Below, in pieces: positions 42,249-49,265 of a DNA stretch of 64,000 bases. Location of the stretch: assembly GCA_045123075.1 (NCBI GenBank), contig JBGVIJ010000009.1, positions 1 through 64,000 of the forward strand, read 5' to 3'. Position 1 is the stretch's first letter. Each line of letters begins with the position of its first letter. Origin of the DNA: JAHHUH01 sp045123075 (lineage in GTDB: Bacteria > Bacillota > Negativicutes > Acidaminococcales > Acidaminococcaceae). The position numbers were made by a program, and so were the translations under genes. A model generated the notes under the pieces. The model did not search any database. It was not told the DNA's origin and worked only from the letters and a program-made list of their open reading frames with translations.

Positions 42249-43019
42249 TTAGTATTTAGTGATGTCGGCGCCCATCCATTTTTCAGAGATTTTTTTGCAG
42301 GTGCCGTCTTTTTTCATTTCGTCGAGAACTTTGTCGATTTTGTCGCGGAGTGCGGTATCGTCTTTACGGAACGCAACTGCTACAACTTCGTCGCCCATGG
42401 TTTCATCGAGAACTGCATATTTGCCAGGATTTTTGGTATTGTAGTAACGAGCGAGAACTGCGTCTACTACCATAGCGTCAACACGACCAGCGTCCATATC
42501 CATGTAAACTGCTGCGAAGTCAGGATATTTTCTGAAGTCTTTCAAGGAATCTTTCAACGCTTTGTTTTCTGGAAGGTTGAACAGGTAATCGCCAGTAGCG
42601 TCGTCTTGTACTGCTACAACTTTGCCAGCCAAGTCAGCGATTTTTTTGATATCAGAGCCAACCGGAGTAACGATGATTTGTGCGTTAGTGATGTAAGGTT
42701 TGGACAAGCCATAAACTTTTTCGCGTTCCGGGTTAACGGTGAAGCAGTTCCAGATAGCGTCGATACGTTTGGATTTGATTTCTGCTTCTTTAGCACCCCA
42801 ATCGATGGGTTTGAATTCTACTTCCATTTTCAAACGTTTGCAAGCTTCACGAGCCAAGTCGATGTCGAAGCCAACGATTTCATTTTTTTCGTTACGGAAG
42901 CCCATGGGAGCAAAGTTATCGTCCAAGCCGATTACAACTTTTTTCGGAGCGTCATTGCCGCAAGCGGTCAACATCATAACCATTGCCAAGCTCATTAATG
43001 CCATTAATAATTTTTTCAT
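42249..43019 (-). CDS. polar amino-acid-binding lipoprotein (SBP_bac_3 family)
   Basis: 256 residues. Lipobox LTAC (Cys20), then a type-II binding fold of the SBP_bac_3 family (VVIGLDDNFAPMGFRNEKNEIVGFDIDLAREACKRL, the Arg/Asp ligand pocket region, DAIWNCFTVNPEREK). It should present a polar amino acid to the downstream permease. Cysteine, glutamine or a basic amino acid are all possible. The mRNA leader has a small hairpin (CTTATCGC/GCGATAAG, 43045-43065) after a good promoter. Confidence 0.9.
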   Translation of the reverse strand: MKKLLMALMSLAMVMMLTACGNDAPKKVVIGLDDNFAPMGFRNEKNEIVGFDIDLAREACKRLKMEVEFKPIDWGAKEAEIKSKRIDAIWNCFTVNPEREKVYGLSKPYITNAQIIVTPVGSDIKKIADLAGKVVAVQDDATGDYLFNLPENKALKDSLKDFRKYPDFAAVYMDMDAGRVDAMVVDAVLARYYNTKNPGKYAVLDETMGDEVVAVAFRKDDTALRDKIDKVLDEMKKDGTCKKISEKWMGADITKY

Positions 43020-43089
43020 AATTAAAACCCCTCTCCATATTTTGCTTATCGCTTTCTGCGATAAGTATCTTGTTATTTGGTATGAGCCT

Positions 43090-43118
43090 ATTATACTTTA
43101 GTTCGTTAAAATTGTAAA
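43090..43118 (-). promoter_or_regulatory. promoter of the polar amino-acid ABC operon
   Basis: Minus strand: TTTACA (43118-43113), 17 bases, TATAAT (43095-43090). Confidence 0.75.
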
Positions 43119-43196
43119 GCGATAAAAGCAAATTTTTTCAACAAATTTTTTCAGAATCGTATATAATGGAGAGAAAGAATAAAGGAGGCTTTTAAA

Positions 43197-43547
43197 ATGC
43201 TTTTTACTGATAGAAAAACTGACGTATGTTCCAATCGTTTTGGTGGTGACGGTGATGTTATCATCAATCATTACATCGACGAAAAAATGATTAACGATTC
43301 CATCGTGATGTATGCAGAAGTTGTTTTGAAACCGGGTTGCAATCTTGGTTACCATCAACACACCGGTAACAGCGAAACCATCGTAGTTTTGAAAGGTACT
43401 GCGGAATATAATGATAACGGTACTAAAACTACTCTTAAAGCTGGCGACGTAGTGCATTGTCCCGATGGCGAATGGCATAGCATCGGCAATGCTAAAGATG
43501 CTACCGAAGATTTGCATTTACACGCAATTGTTGCTAAAAGTAACTAA
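43197..43547 (+). CDS. single-domain cupin protein
   Basis: 116 residues. Cupin motif 1 is PGCNLGYHQHTGNSETIVVLKGTAEY, with His, His and Glu metal ligands. Motif 2 is GDVVHCPDGEWHSIGN, with the final His. The metal site looks complete. Small cupins of this type bind a metal and may be isomerases, dioxygenases or sensors; the substrate is unknown. GGAGG lies 8 bases upstream. It is followed by the alanine racemase and asparaginase genes on the same strand with a 43-base gap, so one transcript is possible. Confidence 0.85.
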   Translation: MLFTDRKTDVCSNRFGGDGDVIINHYIDEKMINDSIVMYAEVVLKPGCNLGYHQHTGNSETIVVLKGTAEYNDNGTKTTLKAGDVVHCPDGEWHSIGNAKDATEDLHLHAIVAKSN

Positions 43548-43590
43548 ACTAAGATTTTAGAAATTACTAATTTAGAAGGAGGAAGCTAGC

Positions 43591-44709
43591 GTGCATATAG
43601 AACGAGGCGCTTGGGCGGAAATCAATTTAGATGCCATTGCTCATAACGTGCAAGTGGCGAAAGCAAATTTAAAACCGTCTACTAAACTGTGCGCCGTTGT
43701 CAAAGCTGATGCGTACGGTCATGGTGCTGTGCGCGTAGCAATTGAAGCGGCTCGTAACGGCGCAGATTTTTTAGCGGTAGCTTTGCTCCAAGAAGCGGTA
43801 AAGCTTCGTGAAGCCGGACTTGATTTGCCTATTTTAATTTTAGGCTCCATGCTTCCGGAAGTTGCCGATTTGGTAGTGCGCTATGATATTAGCCAGGCAG
43901 TTTTTGATGAAGAGCGTCTTTATGCTTTAAACGAAGCTGCTCTTAAACAAAATACCAAGGCAAAAATTCATATTAAAATAGATACTGGTATGCACCGCAT
44001 TGGTGTACATGTTCGTGATGCAGGAAGCTTTGCTAAGTTGGCGGCTAGCTTGCCGGGTATTAAAATTGAAGGAATTTTCTCTCACTTTGCAACTGCTGAC
44101 GGTGATGACAAGGAGTATGCTGCTTACCAGTTTGCTCGTTTCCAAGAAGCCCTTGTAGCCATTAAAGAGCAAGGCGTAAATCCTGGGATTCGTCATATTG
44201 CCAATAGTGCTGCGCTTACGGAATTGCAGGAATATCAAATGGATATGGTGCGTCAAGGTATTACTTTGTACGGCTTGCATCCTGCACACATGATTGACTG
44301 CTACAAGGGTTTTGAACCTGTAATGACAGTTAAAACAAAAATTTCCTTCATTAAAGAATTACCTGCTGATGCAACTATCGGTTATGGCAGAACATACACA
44401 TTAAATAGACCGAGTATTATTGCTACTTTACCCATTGGCTATGCTGATGGCGTAAGTCGTAGACTTTCTAATAAAGGCTATATGCTGGTCAATGAGGAGA
44501 AAGCTCCCATCATCGGCAGAGTTTGTATGGATCAAGTTATGCTTGATGTAACTGATATTCCTGATGTGAAAATTGGGGACGAGGTTATAGTTTTTGGCGG
44601 ACGTGACTTGCCGATGGAACTTGTAGCAGAATGGGCAGATACAATTTGTTACGAAGTAGTTTGTGCGGTGAGTCCCAGAGTGCCACGCCACTATGTAAGA
44701 GGTAATTAA
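43591..44709 (+). CDS. alr: alanine racemase
   Basis: 372 residues, full length. Pyridoxal-phosphate lysine K38 in CAVVKADAYGHG; the YGRTY and IGYADGVSRRLSN segments hold the catalytic Tyr and phosphate-binding residues; C-terminal beta domain with GRVCMDQVMLDVTD. It interconverts L- and D-alanine, supplying D-Ala for peptidoglycan. It starts with GTG at 43591 after GGAGG. The asparaginase gene starts directly after its stop codon, so the two are coupled. Confidence 0.95.
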   Translation: MHIERGAWAEINLDAIAHNVQVAKANLKPSTKLCAVVKADAYGHGAVRVAIEAARNGADFLAVALLQEAVKLREAGLDLPILILGSMLPEVADLVVRYDISQAVFDEERLYALNEAALKQNTKAKIHIKIDTGMHRIGVHVRDAGSFAKLAASLPGIKIEGIFSHFATADGDDKEYAAYQFARFQEALVAIKEQGVNPGIRHIANSAALTELQEYQMDMVRQGITLYGLHPAHMIDCYKGFEPVMTVKTKISFIKELPADATIGYGRTYTLNRPSIIATLPIGYADGVSRRLSNKGYMLVNEEKAPIIGRVCMDQVMLDVTDIPDVKIGDEVIVFGGRDLPMELVAEWADTICYEVVCAVSPRVPRHYVRGN

Positions 44710-45648
44710 ATGAAGAAAATTTTAATGATTGGTACTGGCGGAACAATTGCCAGTGTCCCTTCTGAAGATGGATTAGTACCTGCTCTTGACGGAAATATGA
44801 TGACTGCGATGGTGCCGGAGCTGAAAGGCTTGTGCGAAATTGAATGTCAGCAAATTTTGAACCTTGATAGCAGTAATATTTCTCCCAAACATTGGAAGCT
44901 TATGGCAGAAAAATTAGCAGAAGTTTATGACGACTACGATGGCTTCGTTATTACTCACGGGACTGATACCATGGCGTATTCTGCTGCTGCACTTAGTCAC
45001 ATGATTTCCGGTTGCCGAAAGCCTGTAGTATTTACTGGTGCACAACTTCCTATCGGAGCAGAAGGGTCTGATGCTAAAGGTAATGTTTATCATTCCTTTT
45101 TGACTGCAATCAGCGAAGTGAAAGGCATTTGCTTGTGCTTTGGTAAATATGTAATCCATAGTTTGGCGGCGAAAAAGATGTGCAGTGAAAATTTTGACGG
45201 TTTTCATAGCATTAACATTGAGCCGATGGCAATAATTGAAAATCATAACTTCACTTGGAATACTTTGGAAGGTGCCGGCGTTACAGGCGAAAGTTTTGCT
45301 GTTAACACTCATTTGGAAGAAAAAGTTGCTGTAGTTAAAGTTACTCCCGGTCTTTCTCCGGAAGTTTTAGATTACTTCTTGGCGCGGGGGTATAAAGGGA
45401 TTATTATTGAAAGTTTTGGTGCCGGAGGTGTGCCTAATGATGAAAATAATTGGTTGCCCTATGTTGAAAAACTTATTAAGAATGGTGTGCGTGTAGTGTG
45501 CACGACTCAATGTATTTACGATGGCGTGCATCTTAACATTTATCCCATTGGTACTTTGGCTGAAAGATTAGGTGCAGAATCCGCAGGGATGGCAACCATT
45601 GAATCAACATTAACCGGTTTGATGGTGAAGCTGGGAATGAGCAACTAA
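44710..45648 (+). CDS. ansA: type I L-asparaginase
   Basis: 312 residues, no signal peptide, so cytoplasmic like AnsA. The first threonine nucleophile is T12 in GTGGTIAS. The second catalytic block is THGTDTMAYSA (Thr and Asp of the TDT motif, then the Lys region). It hydrolyses asparagine to aspartate and ammonia, and aspartate can feed fumarate and succinate metabolism. The start codon adjoins the alr stop codon. A strong terminator follows. Confidence 0.92.
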   Translation: MKKILMIGTGGTIASVPSEDGLVPALDGNMMTAMVPELKGLCEIECQQILNLDSSNISPKHWKLMAEKLAEVYDDYDGFVITHGTDTMAYSAAALSHMISGCRKPVVFTGAQLPIGAEGSDAKGNVYHSFLTAISEVKGICLCFGKYVIHSLAAKKMCSENFDGFHSINIEPMAIIENHNFTWNTLEGAGVTGESFAVNTHLEEKVAVVKVTPGLSPEVLDYFLARGYKGIIIESFGAGGVPNDENNWLPYVEKLIKNGVRVVCTTQCIYDGVHLNIYPIGTLAERLGAESAGMATIESTLTGLMVKLGMSN

Positions 45649-45707
45649 TAATTTGGCTGTAAACAATTTATTAAAATGAGCGGTAGAGCTCAAAAGATGA
45701 CGAAAAA

Positions 45708-45747
45708 ATAAAGCACATTGCGATTTTATCGCAATGTGCTTTTTATC
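45708..45747. terminator. bidirectional terminator between ansA and the Ssu/Tau-like operon
   Basis: AAAGCACATTGCGA (45710-45723), short loop, TCGCAATGTGCTTT (45729-45742), T tract. Confidence 0.92.
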
Positions 45748-45757
45748 GTCTTAGATG

Positions 45758-46543
45758 TTATTTCCAAGGAATTGCTTTGCGTTCTAAGAACTGCAATATT
45801 AAATTGAAGACTAAGCCTAAAAGTGAAAGGACGATTACGCCTGCCATAAGTCTGTCGGTAATCATAAGATCACCGTAGTGGAGAATGAGGGCGCCAATGC
45901 CAACTTGCGCTGCAATCATTTCTGCGGCAACAAGGAGCAAGAGGGAAGTGCCTGCCGCCAAACGCAAGCCTGCAAAAATCATAGGCAAGGCGTTGGGAAG
46001 TACTACACTTTTCATGGTCATCCACCAGCTAGCGTTAAAGCTTGCTGCTACTTTCAGAAGCAGGGTATCTACATTTTTTACACCGCTATAAGTGTTCATT
46101 GCTACGGGGAAGAACACGCCTAAAGCGATGATGGTTACCTTAGAAAGTTCACCAATGCCAAGCCATAAGATGAACAAGGGGAGCAAGGCGATTTTCGGTA
46201 TGGGGTAAATAGCGTTGACGATAGGAGTGCCAATTTTATCCATTAGAGCGGAAGTGCCGGTAACAAGTCCAACTGCCAAGCCTACCAAGCTGCCGATGAA
46301 AAAGCCTGCCAAAATTCTGTAAAGACTTGCTGCAAGGCTTACACCAATTTCGCCATCAGCAATCATTTGTAGTAAGGCACTGATAATACTGGTAGGAGCA
46401 GGTAAGAAAAGTGAAGAAACTACTCCGCTTTGGCAGATAAGCTCCCAAATAGCGAGCAAGCATAAAATGGAAACAATGGATACCCAGTTTGGATAACTCT
46501 TTTGCCAACTGGTCATACGGCTTACGACTTTGTACTCATTCAT
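45758..46543 (-). CDS. SsuC/TauC-like ABC permease
   Basis: 261 residues, about six membrane segments. The coupling loop LLKVAASFNASWWMTMKSVVLPNALPMIFAGLRLAAGTS is typical of nitrate/sulfonate/taurine permeases. It is the last gene of a three-gene minus-strand operon, and its first 8 bases overlap the ATPase gene. Substrate class (sulfonate, thiamine precursor or other small molecule) cannot be set from sequence alone. Confidence 0.9.
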   Translation of the reverse strand: MNEYKVVSRMTSWQKSYPNWVSIVSILCLLAIWELICQSGVVSSLFLPAPTSIISALLQMIADGEIGVSLAASLYRILAGFFIGSLVGLAVGLVTGTSALMDKIGTPIVNAIYPIPKIALLPLFILWLGIGELSKVTIIALGVFFPVAMNTYSGVKNVDTLLLKVAASFNASWWMTMKSVVLPNALPMIFAGLRLAAGTSLLLLVAAEMIAAQVGIGALILHYGDLMITDRLMAGVIVLSLLGLVFNLILQFLERKAIPWK

Positions 46544-47324
46544 TGTCGTTCACCTCCATTAAGGCAGCGCGGGCATCGCTACTGATATGTTCCCAAATAA
46601 TGCGGATAAATTCGGCAATTTCTTCTGCGTGCTCAGGTTTGTCGCGATCAGCACGGGGAATGTCGATGGTAAGAACTTTGCTGATTTTGCCAGGACGTCT
46701 GCTGAGCAGGACAACTCTATCTGCAAGCATTACTGCTTCCTGAATGTTGTGGGTAACGTACAGAGTGGTGAGACGAGTTTTCTCCCAAAGAGTTACAAGC
46801 TCTTCTTGCATGATGGTTCTGGTTTGAGCATCAAGCGCGGAGAACGGTTCGTCCATCAGAAGAATGTCCGGCTCGATGGCGAGAGCACGGGCAATGCCTA
46901 CACGTTGACGCATGCCACCACTCAATTGGTGAGGGTAAGATTTCTCAAAACCTTTTAAGCCCACAAGTTCGATGTAGTGGTCAATGCGCTCCTTGCGTTT
47001 GTCTGCAGGGAAGCCTTCTGCTTCCAGACCAAAGGCTACATTTTCAGCAACGTTTCGCCAAGGGAACAAGCCTGTTTCTTGAAAAACAATGCTCATTCTT
47101 GGTTGGCGATTGCTTTCAACTTCCGTAAACTTGATGGTGCCACTAGTTGGTTCTAAAAGTCCTGCTGCTAAATTGAGCAAGGTACTTTTACCACAACCGG
47201 AAGGACCTACAAGCGCTACAAATTCTTCCTTATTTATAGTAAGGTTGATATCTTGCAAGACGGGAAGTGCTTTGCCTTGTGCGTTTTTAAATTCTTTGTT
47301 GATGTTTTCGATAACGAGTTTCAT
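46536..47324 (-). CDS. SsuB/TauB-like ABC ATP-binding protein
   Basis: 262 residues. Walker A GPSGCGKST, Q-loop QETGLFPWRNV, signature LSGGMRQRVGIARAL, Walker B ILLMDEPFSALDAQTR and switch His VTHNIQEAVMLADRVV. The DALDAQTR-type D-loop and the SRRPGKI segment are characteristic of the SsuB/TauB group. It partners the overlapping permease gene. A parS site lies in the 36-base gap between it and the binding-protein gene. Confidence 0.92.
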   Translation of the reverse strand: MKLVIENINKEFKNAQGKALPVLQDINLTINKEEFVALVGPSGCGKSTLLNLAAGLLEPTSGTIKFTEVESNRQPRMSIVFQETGLFPWRNVAENVAFGLEAEGFPADKRKERIDHYIELVGLKGFEKSYPHQLSGGMRQRVGIARALAIEPDILLMDEPFSALDAQTRTIMQEELVTLWEKTRLTTLYVTHNIQEAVMLADRVVLLSRRPGKISKVLTIDIPRADRDKPEHAEEIAEFIRIIWEHISSDARAALMEVNDNE

Positions 47325-47342
47325 AAGTGTTCCTAAACAAAA

Positions 47343-47358
47343 TGTTTCACGTGAAACA
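47343..47358. other. parS site 5
   Basis: TGTTTCACGTGAAACA inside a 24-base palindrome (AAAATG...CATTTT), in the gap between the binding-protein and ATPase genes of one operon. Confidence 0.92.
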
Positions 47359-47360
47359 TT

Positions 47361-48377
47361 TTACTTCATTGCTTTTTCGAGGAAAGAAGTGTTTACTACA
47401 TCTTTAGCTTCAAGTTTGCCTTTGAGCATACCGTGGCTAGCATACCATTCAATTTGAGTTGCAATGTCACTGCTCAAAAGTTTACCGTCGCGGTCGATAT
47501 AGGGCAAGCCAAGTTTGATATCTTCTACAGGAGCTTTAACATATTTGGAAACGATGGCAACTACTTCGTCCAATTGTTTAGCATCTTTTTTTGCGATAGC
47601 AGCATCGTAGTAATAGTTAACTGCTTTGTTGTAAGCTTTCATAAAAGCCACTGCAGCGTCTTCGTTTTTTACGAAGTTAGGTGCATAGAACACTGCAGAA
47701 GTTTGATAGGGGATAAGGTCACCAACTTGGACAACCATTTTGCCATAACCTGAGCGTTGTACTTTGCTGATGTTGGGTTCGTTCAAAATAGCAGCGTCAA
47801 TTTGTTTGCTTTCGAGGGCTGCCATGACTGCGCTTAATTTTCCAAGGGGAATAAGTTGGACGTCATCAAGGCTCATACCCTTAGTTTCCAACATTCTACC
47901 AATCATGTAGTGGAAGGTGCTGCCTTTTTGGGTAATGCCAACACGTTTACCTTTGAGTGCTTCCAAGGAAGTTATGCCTTTAGCATAATTGTCAGCAGTA
48001 ACGATCAGTGCAGAGGAGGAGTAACCTTTTTGTTCACGACCTTTGTCTGCAACGATGGCGAGCTTTTGACCGCTTGCTGCCATGTTAAAAAGGCTGGCGG
48101 TAATACCGGTAGCACCTACATCAACTTGGGAAGAAGCGGTTACTACTGCAATGGGATGCGCTGCGTCGAACCATTGGGGTTCAACTTGCAGGTTTTGTTC
48201 CGCAAAGAAGCCTTTATCCATAGCGATAAAGAGCGGTGCACTGCTAGTTAAACGCAGGAGCGCCATACTTACTTTGGTTTTTTCTTTAGTTTGGGCAGGA
48301 GCAGCTTTCTTTTCGTCGCCACAGCCAAGAGCTAATAACATACATAAAGCAGTTAAGATAATAACTAATTTCTTCAT
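47361..48377 (-). CDS. NMT1/SsuA-like ABC substrate-binding lipoprotein
   Basis: 338 residues. Lipobox LALGC (Cys19). Mature part of the SsuA/NMT1 family: VSMALLRLTSSAPLFIAMDKGFFAEQNLQVEPQWFDAAHPIAVVTASSQVDVGATGITASLFNMAASGQKLAIVADKG, followed by GKRVGITQKGSTFHYMIGRML. It is the first gene of the operon and would hand a sulfonate-, pyrimidine- or similar small ligand to the permease. A 74-bp repeat copy lies about 65 bases upstream of its start. Confidence 0.88.
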   Translation of the reverse strand: MKKLVIILTALCMLLALGCGDEKKAAPAQTKEKTKVSMALLRLTSSAPLFIAMDKGFFAEQNLQVEPQWFDAAHPIAVVTASSQVDVGATGITASLFNMAASGQKLAIVADKGREQKGYSSSALIVTADNYAKGITSLEALKGKRVGITQKGSTFHYMIGRMLETKGMSLDDVQLIPLGKLSAVMAALESKQIDAAILNEPNISKVQRSGYGKMVVQVGDLIPYQTSAVFYAPNFVKNEDAAVAFMKAYNKAVNYYYDAAIAKKDAKQLDEVVAIVSKYVKAPVEDIKLGLPYIDRDGKLLSSDIATQIEWYASHGMLKGKLEAKDVVNTSFLEKAMK

Positions 48378-48441
48378 TATATATACATCCTTTCCGAAAT
48401 TTTAATAATAGTTTGAATCCATTTTACACTATCTGCCAAAG

Positions 48442-48515
48442 GCTTGCACGAACTTTGTAAAAATATACGGTTGAAAGTTTTAAAAGATTGCAAAATATAA
48501 CAGATGAAACGTTTT
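48442..48515 (+). repeat. 74-bp direct repeat, copy A
   Basis: From GCTTGCACGAACTTTG to GATGAAACGTTTT. It matches 55272-55345 at 71 of 74 positions in the same orientation. The two copies bracket the riboswitch-mutAB-meaB module. Confidence 0.9.
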
Positions 48516-48576
48516 GAGACTGAGGTTGAAAACAAAAAGTATACAAGAATACATTGTGAACTTTATTTTAAAAGAG

Positions 48577-48605
48577 TTGACAATATAAATGGTAAGAGTT
48601 ACTAT
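48577..48605 (+). promoter_or_regulatory. promoter of the methylmalonyl-CoA mutase operon
   Basis: TTGACA (48577-48582), 17 bases, TACTAT (48600-48605). The start point would be near 48612, giving a leader of about 650 nt. Confidence 0.75.
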
Positions 48606-48630
48606 TAAGGCAACAAGTTCATATTGAATG

Positions 48631-48775
48631 TTACAGGTGCGTAAGCTTAATAAGGAAGTCGGTGTAAGCCCGACACGATCCCGTCGCTGTAAAGAAGAGC
48701 GAGCTTCAAGATGTCACTGGGAAACTGGGAAGGCGAAGTGAGCAATGAGTCTGAGTCAGAAGAATTGCCTGTAAA
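48631..48775 (+). promoter_or_regulatory. cobalamin (B12) riboswitch aptamer
   Basis: Closing stem TTACAGG/CCTGTAA. Inside are the conserved blocks AATAAGGAAGTCGGTG, GCCCGACACGATCCCGTCGC, CACTGGGAAACTGGGAAGG and GTGAGCAATGAGTCTGAGTC of the B12-box riboswitch. It precedes the B12-dependent mutase operon, so B12 level would set mutase expression. Confidence 0.95.
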
Positions 48776-48858
48776 ACACACATCGTTTGACCTGCGAGAG
48801 ACGGGGAGATATGTTTAAGAATGCGCGCATTTGTAATGTGCTTATTTTCTGATATACT

Positions 48859-48910
48859 GCCGTTTTTGTAGCAATGGGATATCCTGTGCTAGAAAAACGG
48901 CTTCTTGTTT
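48859..48910 (+). terminator. terminator 1 of the riboswitch leader
   Basis: GCCGTTTTT (48859-48867) pairs with AAAAACGGC (48893-48901) and an inner TAGCA/TGCTA stem, followed by TTCTTGTTT. A likely B12-dependent expression platform. Confidence 0.7.
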
Positions 48911-49102
48911 CTATTCCTGTTGTCAAAAGATGGCTGACTTTAGAGGAGTAGTCACAAAATATTCGTTCATTAAAACTTGTTCGGTGCTGGACACACCGTA
49001 TTAAATGCTATTCTGAAAATTTTCCCTAATTGTTAGGTTAATATTTCCTTTCTCCTCACATTGTTATGGTAGCGTGGGGTGCGCTACCATAATAGTAAAT
49101 TC

Positions 49103-49135
49103 AGCCATCACCATATTCGTGATGGCTTTTGTTTG
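49103..49135 (+). terminator. terminator 2 of the riboswitch leader
   Basis: AGCCATCAC (49103-49111), loop, GTGATGGCT (49119-49127), then TTTGTTTG. It is 139 bases before the mutA start, so it must be read through or bypassed. Confidence 0.75.
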
Positions 49136-49265
49136 TTGTGTAGGAGATATCATTCGCAGTTTAGGTAGGAGGTACTCGAACCATTCTGCTATAGATAAAA
49201 ATATAAAATGAATAGGAGGTGAATAAATACAGCACCCCAAACTTAAAAAAGAAAGGATGCCGTAT

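Larger units (their letters stand above)
48776..49265 (+). promoter_or_regulatory. long mutase leader downstream of the riboswitch
   Basis: 490 bases without a gene. Besides the two terminators listed separately it holds a hairpin TTATGGTAGCG/CGCTACCATAA (49064-49092), a 13-codon frame after GGGGAG (48811-48852), and two strong Shine-Dalgarno sequences (AGGAGG at 49167-49172 and 49214-49219) with no start codon at a proper distance. Confidence 0.6.

Noticed and set aside
49257..49265. upstream in-frame ATG as the mutA start
   Set aside because: It directly overlaps the AAAGG ribosome site; ATG at 49266 has normal spacing.
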